Made by a program: the position numbers and the translations under genes. A DNA stretch of 18,759 bases from Smittium culicis (taxonomy: Eukaryota > Kickxellomycota > Harpellomycetes > Harpellales > Legeriomycetaceae), in NCBI GenBank assembly GCA_001970855.1, contig LSSN01002761.1, forward strand, positions 1 through 18,759, written 5' to 3'. The notes under the pieces are model-generated. The model saw nothing but the letters and a program-made list of their open reading frames with translations. It ran no database searches and was not told where the DNA came from. Below, piece after piece: positions 1-6,865 of the stretch (position 1 is its first letter; each line of letters begins with the position of its first letter).

Positions 1-618
1 CCGGGCTTCGTTGAAATTCGAAAGTAAATTTTTTTCGTCAGAGAGGATAGACATCGGAATGAACCGGCCGATCGTCGATAATCGGTGATTTCGCCACCGG
101 CTGCAGCTCAGAAGTATGTGGTCGACCGTCTCAGGCACATACATGTTACAGCAGGGGCAAAATTTTTTGAATTTTCGGTCGACGATTTTCATGTTCGACA
201 GGCGCTGGGCGGTCCGGAATGTGCCCATACGCATTTTTCCAATGTCCTGAAGGCCCAGCTTCAGGTCCGGATACATAGCTTGAAGGTCAACCCAGTTGCC
301 TTTTTTCCCAATTTTTCGGTCCACCGTCCACCGGTGGATGACAGACCGGTTATTTCGTCGTTTCCGGTCGACTATCGTGATGATAGTCTGACCGTTTGAA
401 TCTTGAGAGCAAAATTTTTTGATCCACCGGGCGCTCCCGGTCACCCAGGTGGCCATCCGAGCCTTCATCGGAGCCTTGATGAGGTCGGCGATCCATGTTT
501 TTGATGTTGGCCACTTATGATATGCACGCTCACGGGCTGTGCTGGTTCGCATGAACACTGAGCTTAGCCCAGCGTTAAATTCGGCGATTTGCGTGCTTTT
601 TTTTTTCGATTTGGCTAA
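1..618 (-). mobile_element. 5'-truncated LINE-type reverse transcriptase, C-terminal fragment
   Basis: On the minus strand one frame is open from 618 to the left edge (206 codons), preceded by a TAA at 621-619. Near its end it encodes a zinc-knuckle of the zf-RVT type found at the C-terminus of non-LTR retrotransposon reverse transcriptases. It reads CPCC (first Cys codon at 159-157), then ETVDH (His at 120-118), then LLSC (Cys at 105-103), followed by SRW. Upstream residues such as KTWIADLIKAPMKAR and VTGSARWIKKF look like the basic region after the RT domain. The catalytic palm is absent, so this is a 5'-truncated copy, the usual outcome of target-primed integration. The 3' end lies outside the window. 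Its base composition is far more GC-rich than the host DNA around it. The sense-strand frame at 85-399 is only its antisense shadow. The family follows from the motif; the clade is not determined. Confidence 0.8.
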
Positions 619-1213
619 TTAAAACCGTGCACCAAACTTGGGCACTTACTATTTAATTGCAATAGTTAAACTTTGTCTACAGAGACCAAACTTGTACTAA
701 AATGTAGCTCTTGGCAAGGTCAACATAGTTATATTAATAAGTTAAAGTCGATAGACTACGCGTTCGATGGTTATAGTCAACTTGATTTAGAAGAAACGTT
801 AAAATATGAATAGCAGTAAGAAATAAAATGTTTATAAAAACTCTAGATCAATTAACTAGCCTACTTAATGTATAGATTTGTTTCACGTGTGATTTTTGCG
901 AATGATATTAGCTAGAATAAATGATAAATCGCCTTAAACTGGCATAAAAATAATATACTGATCGTAAATATATAATTAGTTTTATTTACAAAATTTAATT
1001 TAAAATATATAAAACGGGGATTGATATATTGAAATACTGAACGCAGGTACGTAAACATTTGGATGTATAAAAAGTGATGAAAATATAAATAATACAATTA
1101 TGATGGATAAAATTTAGAAAGAAGTAAAAATTTTACAATGAATTGGTGCTATGAGATTGATGTGGGGATGGGGTAGAGAAATGAGATTTGATTAGGATAG
1201 TGTAGTGGTGAAA
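619..1213. other. Spacer between LINE fragment and cyclin; cyclin 3' flank
   Basis: No gene is supported here. The right part is the 3' flank of the cyclin gene on minus; an AATAAA-type signal on minus falls at 986-981, about 230 nt past the stop, and could be its poly(A) signal. Next to the LINE junction the 10-mer ACCAAACTTG occurs twice (631 and 685, 54 bp apart). The first copy sits in a small hairpin, with GTGC at 627-630 pairing with GCAC at 642-645 or so. The minus-strand frame at 912-1097 is low-complexity and is not called. Confidence 0.4.
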
Positions 1214-3151
1214 TTATAGGGGTGATAAGTCTGATTGGTGAGGTTTAAGGAGAGATTTGTAGTCATTTCTAAGGAACCATTGAGCAACATATTCGGAGGA
1301 TCTCATATATTTTCTATCTGAATATTTATCATATATAGCCTGGTGTTTTTTAGGGAACATTAGGGTTTCTAGTAGTCTAGGAATGTGAACAGCAATTTCA
1401 GATTCAAAGTAACCAGAATAAAAGGCATGTTCACGAGTCCAAGAGCCTTTATTGAGTAGTCTGAGTGAAATATAATGACTGATGGCAGCAATTTGAGAGC
1501 AAGGGATGGCAATGAAGTATTCGTCCATAAGGGTGACTTCCAAGAGATATTTAGACAAAGTACGAGTAGAGATGTCATAGTCATCAGCTTTTGAAATTCT
1601 GCGAAGAAACGACATTGGACCTGGCCAACCCAAATCAAAGTTTAGCATTCTCAAAATGAATCTTTCTGCTTTAGTAACTTCATCAGAGGTGTAAGCATTC
1701 TCAGTCATATAAACTATTTCAGATACAGATGGGAACTGGATTTCTTCATATTTTGCAGCGAGCAATAGAGAGACAGCGCCTACGAGCTGAAGTTTATGCA
1801 TTTTAACAGTCTTAAGGGATAAAAATCGGTCAACAAAATTTATTGCCAAAAACAAAGTTTCAGGTAAAAGTCTAAATCTATCATGTACTTGAACAAGCCA
1901 ATCAACCAAAATATATCTCATTGACCAAGCCAGCTCAGGTTGACGATCCATATATTGGTTGCAAGGGGTGAACTTTGCTTCAACTTCTCTCATGTACAAG
2001 AAAATATCGTCGCTAAAGTCAGGAACTAAGCTGGTGTCGAAAGGTTCAACATCAGATTCGAATCTTTGAATTTCTTCAATAGTTATTGGCATTTCGTTCA
2101 ATAATCCAGTATGTGATAATGCATAAGAAATAGCATCATTTCTTTCGTAATTAGAAATTTTAGTGCGAGAAGAGTTTTCGTGGATTTTTGAGCTTTCATC
2201 GTCGCTGATTTCTACAAGAATGTCATCTTCGTCAAGCTCAGTATCAATGTCATTTTCAGCCTCAGCGACGTTTGTAATATCAGAGCAGGCGTCAATATCC
2301 ATAGTATTAAGTGAAGGCGTTTGACCTGAGCTAGTAATAGTTGATTGACTATTAGAAGAACTTATTCTCAATGAAGAGAGTTTTATGTTGGACGATGTAA
2401 GTTTTAATGAGGAATTATCATCAATGATTTGGTTGTTAGAATAATCGCCGACAGAGCTGAGAGAAGTAGCAGATCTGCGGATAGCATGAGCAGTAGAGAT
2501 ATTTTCATTAGTTGTGGAATCGTTTTTGGAAAGAGAATCAAGGCTAGCAGAGCTTTTAGAAAACTGTGAGCGTCTAGATTCATATAGGCTGGAAGGCTTG
2601 GCAATTCTTCTTGGGCCGATGACCTCAGAAGTTAACGTACTTTTCGATGTATTAGATTTAATAGGGTCTTTGGAGAGGCGATTGACAGATGTTTTAGATA
2701 TAATTGTAGAATTAGAAATTTTTTTAACAGGTCTAACAGCTCTAGTAGAAGTAGCGGAGTTTTTTGAGGTCAACTCAGATGAAACTCCAGAGACAGACCT
2801 AGACCTAGTGACGACAACGCTTGGGTTAGAATTCAATAGTCTGGGATTTCTGAATTCTTTATTGGAGGTCAATGATTGCTTAGGCTTAGAGGAAACGACG
2901 TCATTGCTAATGATATTATTCTTTTGAAGTAGCTTTGAATTAGGTATAGCAGATTTGGAGATATTTGAAACGAGGACTTGTTTTGGAACAAGAGAAGGTT
3001 TGGCGGATAGCTTAACATCCTTTGTGGTATCCTTTATTGCCTGGGATCTGGTGATAATAGAATTTGAATTTGAATTTTCATTAGATAAAGCTACTTGCCT
3101 ACCAGTAGCTCTAGGCCTAACACCAAAAGATGAGCTTTTATTTTGAAACAT
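1214..3151 (-). CDS. G2/mitotic B-type cyclin (Cdc13/Clb/NimE type)
   Basis: Regulatory subunit that binds and activates the mitotic cyclin-dependent kinase (Cdk1) in the nucleus and at spindle poles to drive G2/M. It is 645 residues, intact and intron-free. Residues 1-290 are a basic Ser/Thr/Asn-rich disordered tail and 300-320 are acidic. Cyclin_N spans about 383-510 and Cyclin_C about 512-635. The substrate-docking patch is MRYIL at 411-415, continuing VDWLVQVH. KYEE at 467-470 gives Lys467, and Glu496 lies in KAERF; they match the CDK-contacting Lys266 and Glu295 of human cyclin A with one constant offset of 201. The start is the first ATG after an in-frame TAA upstream and has an A-rich context (AAAAATG). 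The tail has no canonical RxxL destruction box or KEN box; the nearest is RQVALSNEN at 18-26, with one residue too many between Arg and Leu. The tail is longer than in most B cyclins. Assignment to the family is firm; which paralogue it is cannot be told. Confidence 0.96.
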   Translation of the reverse strand: MFQNKSSSFGVRPRATGRQVALSNENSNSNSIITRSQAIKDTTKDVKLSAKPSLVPKQVLVSNISKSAIPNSKLLQKNNIISNDVVSSKPKQSLTSNKEFRNPRLLNSNPSVVVTRSRSVSGVSSELTSKNSATSTRAVRPVKKISNSTIISKTSVNRLSKDPIKSNTSKSTLTSEVIGPRRIAKPSSLYESRRSQFSKSSASLDSLSKNDSTTNENISTAHAIRRSATSLSSVGDYSNNQIIDDNSSLKLTSSNIKLSSLRISSSNSQSTITSSGQTPSLNTMDIDACSDITNVAEAENDIDTELDEDDILVEISDDESSKIHENSSRTKISNYERNDAISYALSHTGLLNEMPITIEEIQRFESDVEPFDTSLVPDFSDDIFLYMREVEAKFTPCNQYMDRQPELAWSMRYILVDWLVQVHDRFRLLPETLFLAINFVDRFLSLKTVKMHKLQLVGAVSLLLAAKYEEIQFPSVSEIVYMTENAYTSDEVTKAERFILRMLNFDLGWPGPMSFLRRISKADDYDISTRTLSKYLLEVTLMDEYFIAIPCSQIAAISHYISLRLLNKGSWTREHAFYSGYFESEIAVHIPRLLETLMFPKKHQAIYDKYSDRKYMRSSEYVAQWFLRNDYKSLLKPHQSDLSPL

Positions 3152-3698
3152 TTTTGTGCAATAAAGTAAGTGATATTAACTGATACTACGGGGGTACTGT
3201 CACTAATAGAAAGCGATTGATTAGAGTAGAATCAGGATTGAAAAGTAAATAAGTTAAAAGAGAGGTTAGGGCTAATAAAAAAATGAACAAAGTAGTATAT
3301 TTAGAAAGCTATAGAGATATAGGGCTAAAGAGTACGAAATAAGCTTAATCTATAAGTTAGTTATGGGTTCTAAAGTATATGTAAGTAGGTTGGATAATAA
3401 TGTATAGAGAGAGAATATGAAATATTTCACAAGTGATATAGCTTTTATAAAAGGTTTGTAGATAAATTTAGTAGAGAGTAATATATTAATTAGTTGTGAA
3501 AAGCGAGAGATTGTATGGTGTATAATGGAATATAATGTAGCGGGAAGTTGAAGGGGAGAGGCTTACCCAAAATAATAGAGTAAATGAAGATAGCCGATTA
3601 TGTAGCACAAACAATAGAATGTGATACACGGGTAGGTAATAGTAAGTGATAAAGAAACAGAAGTGTTGAAGAAAAGGGAAGTATGGGATTAGTGGCTT
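3152..3698 (-). promoter_or_regulatory. Probable long ATG-free 5' leader of the cyclin gene
   Basis: Upstream of the cyclin start, the minus strand contains no ATG until about 3817 (663 nt), although the DNA is AT-rich and the plus strand has many ATGs here. The minus strand is pyrimidine-rich, with G clearly exceeding C on plus. Both features fit a long, scanning-competent 5' untranslated leader. GT-AG splicing inside the leader cannot be excluded. No coding frame is seen. Confidence 0.5.
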
Positions 3699-3706
3699 TA
3701 TTTATA
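3699..3706 (-). promoter_or_regulatory. TATA-like box, cyclin promoter
   Basis: The minus strand reads TATAAATA about 550 nt upstream of the cyclin ATG. It lies at the far end of the ATG-free leader and about 130 bp downstream (in the gene's direction) of the forkhead-type cluster. In such AT-rich DNA a match can be chance; the position is the main argument. Confidence 0.3.
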
Positions 3707-3833
3707 TTTTCTGAGAGGGTTGATTGTAATTATATAGACAAGATTTTGGCAAATTATTGTATATGGAACAGTCAGTAGGCGAGGATCAGGCTATGGTGTG
3801 GGCCAAGAGTGTTTGCATTTAGGCTTAAAGGGA

Positions 3834-3861
3834 GTAAATATAAACAAATAAACAAACGCGA
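3834..3861. promoter_or_regulatory. Three tandem forkhead-type sites plus MCB-like CGCG
   Basis: The forkhead consensus RTAAAYA is matched three times within 21 bp: GTAAATA at 3834-3840, ATAAACA at 3840-3846 and ATAAACA at 3848-3854. AACGCGA follows at 3855-3861 and resembles the MBF core CGCG. Forkhead factors drive G2/M genes including B cyclins in yeasts, so the cluster suits this gene. It lies about 690 bp upstream of the cyclin ATG. Binding is inferred. Confidence 0.4.
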
Positions 3862-3888
3862 CAATGGAGGAGAGACCGCGAGAGCCAA

Positions 3889-3950
3889 CCAATTTACTAG
3901 AAATGTTGTCGGTTGCTTCCAAGAGCATTTTTGGGGCCGATGATTGGCCC
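3889..3950. promoter_or_regulatory. CCAAT pair and GC hairpin upstream of the cyclin
   Basis: CCAAT lies at 3889-3893 and its reverse, ATTGG, at 3943-3947. A hairpin, GGGCC (3934-3938) with GGCCC (3946-3950), surrounds the second. The segment is GC-richer than its flanks and may be distal promoter of the minus-strand cyclin. Function is inferred. Confidence 0.25.
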
Positions 3951-3978
3951 AGAAGAGAACAAAGCTACATAAATTTGT

Positions 3979-4165
3979 AGTTTTTACTCGAGCATTTTGT
4001 TGTCAAGTCCTAAGTAGCCGCTATAGCTCGAAATACCAAAAAAAAACGATGTCAAGGGCTAAACAGACGTTTTAGCTACTTTAAATAAATAAGATAAACC
4101 GATGTCAAGGGCTAAACAGATGTTTTTACTCGAGAAAAGTGTTGTCAAAAGCTAAATTGAGCAGG
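3979..4165. repeat. Degenerate short tandem repeat, four copies
   Basis: The motif G(A/T)TGTCAAGGGCTAAA recurs at about 3999, 4048, 4101 and 4141, at spacings of 49, 53 and 40 bp. The two middle copies match over 20 bp. A second shared word, TTTTTACTCGAG, accompanies the first and third/fourth copies. The array lies between the cyclin promoter and the minus-strand gene cluster. Its origin is unknown. Confidence 0.6.
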
Positions 4166-4169
4166 ACAT

Positions 4170-4980
4170 TTCCCAAAAACGGCACACGCTGCAACTCCAA
4201 TTCTCAAAGAATTTCGCAATTAGCGTTCGAATTGGCTGACTGGCCCGGCTCTGTTTACAGTTGCAGAGCTGCTAAGCAATGACAAGCCGCTCTGTGTTTC
4301 CATGTCTAACTTTTTTGCGTTGGTATTTCGACTCCCCTTTCGAGGCTTCTTTTTAGAGGGCGATGGGCAATACGCTGGCCCCCTTCTTGTTTTTTTAATC
4401 GCGCAATGCTATTAAGCTGGCTCCCTTGACAAGAATGTGCTATTCTCTATTCGCTCTCATTGTTGTTGCCAAATTAGCGTATCTGTTTTCGATATCTGAG
4501 TTTACTATTGGCCTGCGGTGTTTTTGGAGGATGTCTGTTGTATCACGATGCTTGCTTTTCATTCGCCAGATATGTTTTTTAACTGCCTTCTAGAGCGTTT
4601 AAGAGGTGCTTATTAGCTCAAAGTGTATTTAGTAGGCCTGGAAACTGGAGGCAAGCTTTCAATAGATGATTGTATCTTGACACAACTTTCACAATCTGTG
4701 CAACAGGTTTGATATGCCAGAGCACATATACTTGTATCCTCACCAATTCGCCCATTCTATCCCTGCCATTCGCGCATCTATCCATAATACAGCGCTATAT
4801 ATCAATAATGATTCTGCGCCCATCTATAATATCCCACTTCAGTGCTAAAATCTATTTTCAAACATTCCCAAGATCATCGAAAAAGCTAGGCTTAATTGGC
4901 CAAAGACATCTCTGTACGCTGCTTGTTTGCCCAACACGATTGTCCAAACAACAAATGCATATCATCAGTCCTTCGTCCCA
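4170..4980. other. GC-richer spacer, no firm gene
   Basis: This stretch is clearly less AT-rich than the DNA to the right, and its minus strand is purine-rich, as coding strands here tend to be. Short minus-strand frames with protein-like composition occur, such as one of 27 codons beginning MGAESLLIYS and ending at a possible GTGAGG donor. None can be joined into a gene. It may hold a decayed gene or the 3' parts of a split one. The 108-codon plus frame at 4670-4996 starts at a non-ATG codon and does not look like a protein. Confidence 0.3.
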
Positions 4981-4986
4981 TAGCTT

Positions 4987-5151
4987 TTACTCGTAAAGCC
5001 ACATCTCTTCCAGCATGCCTCCACTGCCTATCATTTCACCTCCCCCTTCCCTCATCTCTGAATTATATATTCTTTTATAAAGCAATGATTTCTTATCTCG
5101 GTATTTAAGCGCGCTCACATTCTCGTTTAGGCGTTTTATCCACAATCCCAT
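4987..5151 (-). CDS. Small unidentified ORF or exon overlapping the split gene
   Basis: A minus-strand frame of 54 codons starts at ATG 5151-5149 and ends at TAA 4989-4987. It begins MGLWIKRLNENVSALKYRD and has a basic, helix-prone, protein-like composition; the same frame then stays open for about 40 more codons after the TAA. It overlaps the last exon of the neighbouring split gene by 47 bp in another frame. It could therefore be a further exon of that gene reached by different splicing, the distal half of a frameshifted gene, or chance. No family is recognised. Confidence 0.25.
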   Translation of the reverse strand: MGLWIKRLNENVSALKYRDKKSLLYKRIYNSEMREGGGEMIGSGGMLEEMWLYE

Positions 5152-5717
5152 TCTTTTGCTTTATTATAACCTTTAAGCGCCATTTGCCGAAGCTGTTTTC
5201 AATTTCATTTTTAAGATTAGCTGTTTTTTCTTCTACACCTCATCGAAATCATGAATGATGTTTATCCATGCTTCAGAAAAACTGATCTGATATATAGCAA
5301 TTTTCATAGCGAAAATAAAGATGCCAATACACACTCCCACGCTTATAGTCTTGAATAATTATCTCTATGTCACTGACACTTATCATAACCTCGCCTTCCT
5401 CCATTTGCAATAAACAGAACTTCCTGGCGTTTTCGCTTTTATCTTCTAATTGACACATATTAAGTTGTAAGTATGACACCCTTTCGGCCAATCTAATATC
5501 TTTCTATTAATTGACTTCTCTGATTCAAAATCAAGTATAGATAAATGTTACTTTAATTAAATTCCATCGTCTATGATAATTATATCTTTTAGGTTTGTCA
5601 AAAAATCATCCAACTTATTTTTAGCTGATACTTTCATCAGAGAATCTTATCCAAGCAATACTTTAATGCCTAAACTTCCTACACTTTATTAAAAGCACGA
5701 TTAATTTTTTGACTCAT
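5105..5717 (-). pseudogene. Four-exon small helical protein gene with one frameshift, unidentified
   Basis: Read on minus, four blocks join by GT-AG introns: 5717-5685 (MSQKINRAFNK), 5613-5552, 5503-5335 and 5238-5105. Introns are 71, 48 and 96 bp with donors GTGTAG, GTAACA and GTGTGT. Introns 1 and 3 keep phase exactly. Block 2 is one base short: its protein-like frame (LDDFLTNLKDIIIIDDG) hits TAA just before the donor, while block 3 needs the other phase. The product would be about 132 residues, mostly helical, with LEDKSENARKF and LQMEEGEVMISVSDIEII in block 3 and EEKTANLKNEIENSFGKW in block 4. The break may be a real inactivating deletion, a base-calling error in a T/A run, or a sign that my model is wrong. 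The length and helix content recall small kinetochore or Mediator subunits, but no family is recognised. It lies upstream-to-downstream in line with HSK3, 468 bp away. Confidence 0.45.
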
Positions 5718-6184
5718 TTTTACCAACTTTACTTCGCTTAAGAGCTAAATAGTTGTGTCACTTTACTAACTGTGGTAAAAAAAATATAGTCCAAAAAGGC
5801 ACAGCTAAACAATAAAATTATTGTGAAATTTTACAAGTATATTTCCATTAAATAAAATCCTATAGCTACTACTTAAAAGTACTTTCATTATACTCATTAA
5901 GTGATCCCATAAAGTATATCTATCAATTGTATTTCAACGTTAAAATTCATACAATGAATAACCCATTTTCATAAAATCAGAACCTATTCACAGCATTTTC
6001 TGAAAAATTCAGTTAAATCCACCTCTAAGTATAATACTAATAGATATTTCAGTAATAATGTTCTATCTTTCCACTTATCCAAATTTTAATATCGGACTAA
6101 TACTTGTTAGTAAATTTAAAGCCTGAATTCCCGATAGAACTATCCAGTAAAACTAATACTTATCAGGGTAAAATAAATGCTAAG
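5718..6184. other. AT-rich intergenic spacer
   Basis: No reading frame, repeat or RNA gene is seen between the split gene and HSK3. It presumably holds the HSK3 3' flank and the promoter of the minus-strand split gene. Confidence 0.4.
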
Positions 6185-6493
6185 CTATAAATTTTCTCCC
6201 AATACTGCATTTGCTCCTGCAAGCCTAAATATAATCATGTTTGTTAATTAGATAAGCTGAATTAATTCGAAAAACAAAAATGTTAAGATTTTGGAATCTT
6301 TTAATAAATTATAAATCAATAAACCTAATTACATTGACAACTGTGATAGTGATAGCTGGTGAATCGTCTTTGTTTGTTCTACTAGCTTCACTGACTTCTT
6401 TTCCATTTCAAGTACATTCGTAGCTAAATTCTCGAGTTCGACATTAAGTGCCTCGTAAAGCTTCTCCCTCTTATCCGCTGATGCCTGATTCAT
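6185..6493 (-). CDS. HSK3: DASH/Dam1 complex subunit Hsk3-like, two exons
   Basis: Exon 1 is 6493-6333, the intron 6332-6225 (108 bp, GTAATT...TTTAG) and exon 2 6224-6185, giving 66 residues; the split codon AT|G makes Met54. Hsk3 is one of ten subunits of the fungal DASH/Dam1 ring that holds kinetochores on microtubules. Seen here: one amphipathic helix from about residue 9 (KREKLYEALNVELENLATNV), then EQTKTIHQL, then LSMLAGANAVLGENL. That matches the family layout of a short coiled coil, a Gln-x3-Ile-x2-Leu step, and a small Ala/Gly-rich C-terminal motif ending VLG. The length also fits (60-80 residues). The ATG follows an in-frame TAA four codons upstream. Unspliced, the frame would stop at 54 residues and lose the AxxVLG tail, so splicing is well supported. 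The family call is from pattern memory; a profile search would settle it. Confidence 0.6.
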
Positions 6494-6690
6494 TCTATAT
6501 TCTTATAAAGAAACAATAATATACACGGCCAAAAGAAATTGAATGTAAATATATTAATATTCCCAAGATACTGATTATAATACTTCTCTAATTCGTTAAA
6601 AAATATTTTAATTAATCAATCTAAATATTATGATAAATAAAATAAAATAACCCTTTAATCTCATTTGTCCAATAATATGATAATTTATCT

Positions 6691-6865
6691 TCAACGATTG
6701 GTTGTTTTTGTTTTGTTTAAATTGAAGTAATACACCCAGTTGCCTTCTTTTTTCACACATCCTTCTATTTTATCCGATGATCTTGTTGAACGTGTTCCTT
6801 TTACGCTGGAAGGTGCCCTCCGCCTAAAAATAACCAAACCATCGAATTTAATGTAAACAACTTAC
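6691..6865 (-). CDS. Terminal coding exon and 42-bp intron of an unidentified gene
   Basis: On minus, a textbook donor GTAAGT starts at 6865 and a strong acceptor TTATTTTTAG ends at 6824, enclosing a 42-bp intron. The exon 6823-6691 is open for 43 codons to TGA. Its composition is protein-like: Arg/Ser-rich start (RRRAPSSVKGTRSTRSS), then KKEGNWVYYFNL. The GNWVYYFN...TKTT string faintly recalls a WW domain but lacks the second Trp and has an extra residue. The preceding exon is not resolved: directly upstream there is only a 15-nt open block after a possible acceptor at 6880, then stops. It is read toward HSK3, about 200 bp upstream of it; it could be the 3' end of a separate gene or part of a spliced HSK3 leader. 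Confidence 0.4.

Noticed and set aside
85..399. 104-codon plus-strand frame
   Set aside because: Antisense to the LINE reverse transcriptase frame, whose zinc-knuckle motif is on minus.
912..1097. 61-codon minus-strand frame
   Set aside because: Phe/Tyr/Ile-rich translation of AT-rich 3' flank, with no motif.
2514..3146. Plus-strand frames of 137 and 63 codons
   Set aside because: Antisense shadows of the low-complexity cyclin N-terminus.
4670..4996. 108-codon plus-strand frame
   Set aside because: No ATG start, composition unlike a protein, and coding signals here lie on minus.
5614..5684. Tiny 15- and 18-nt GT-AG introns in the split gene
   Set aside because: They do not restore one frame throughout; a single 71-bp intron explains the same stretch better.
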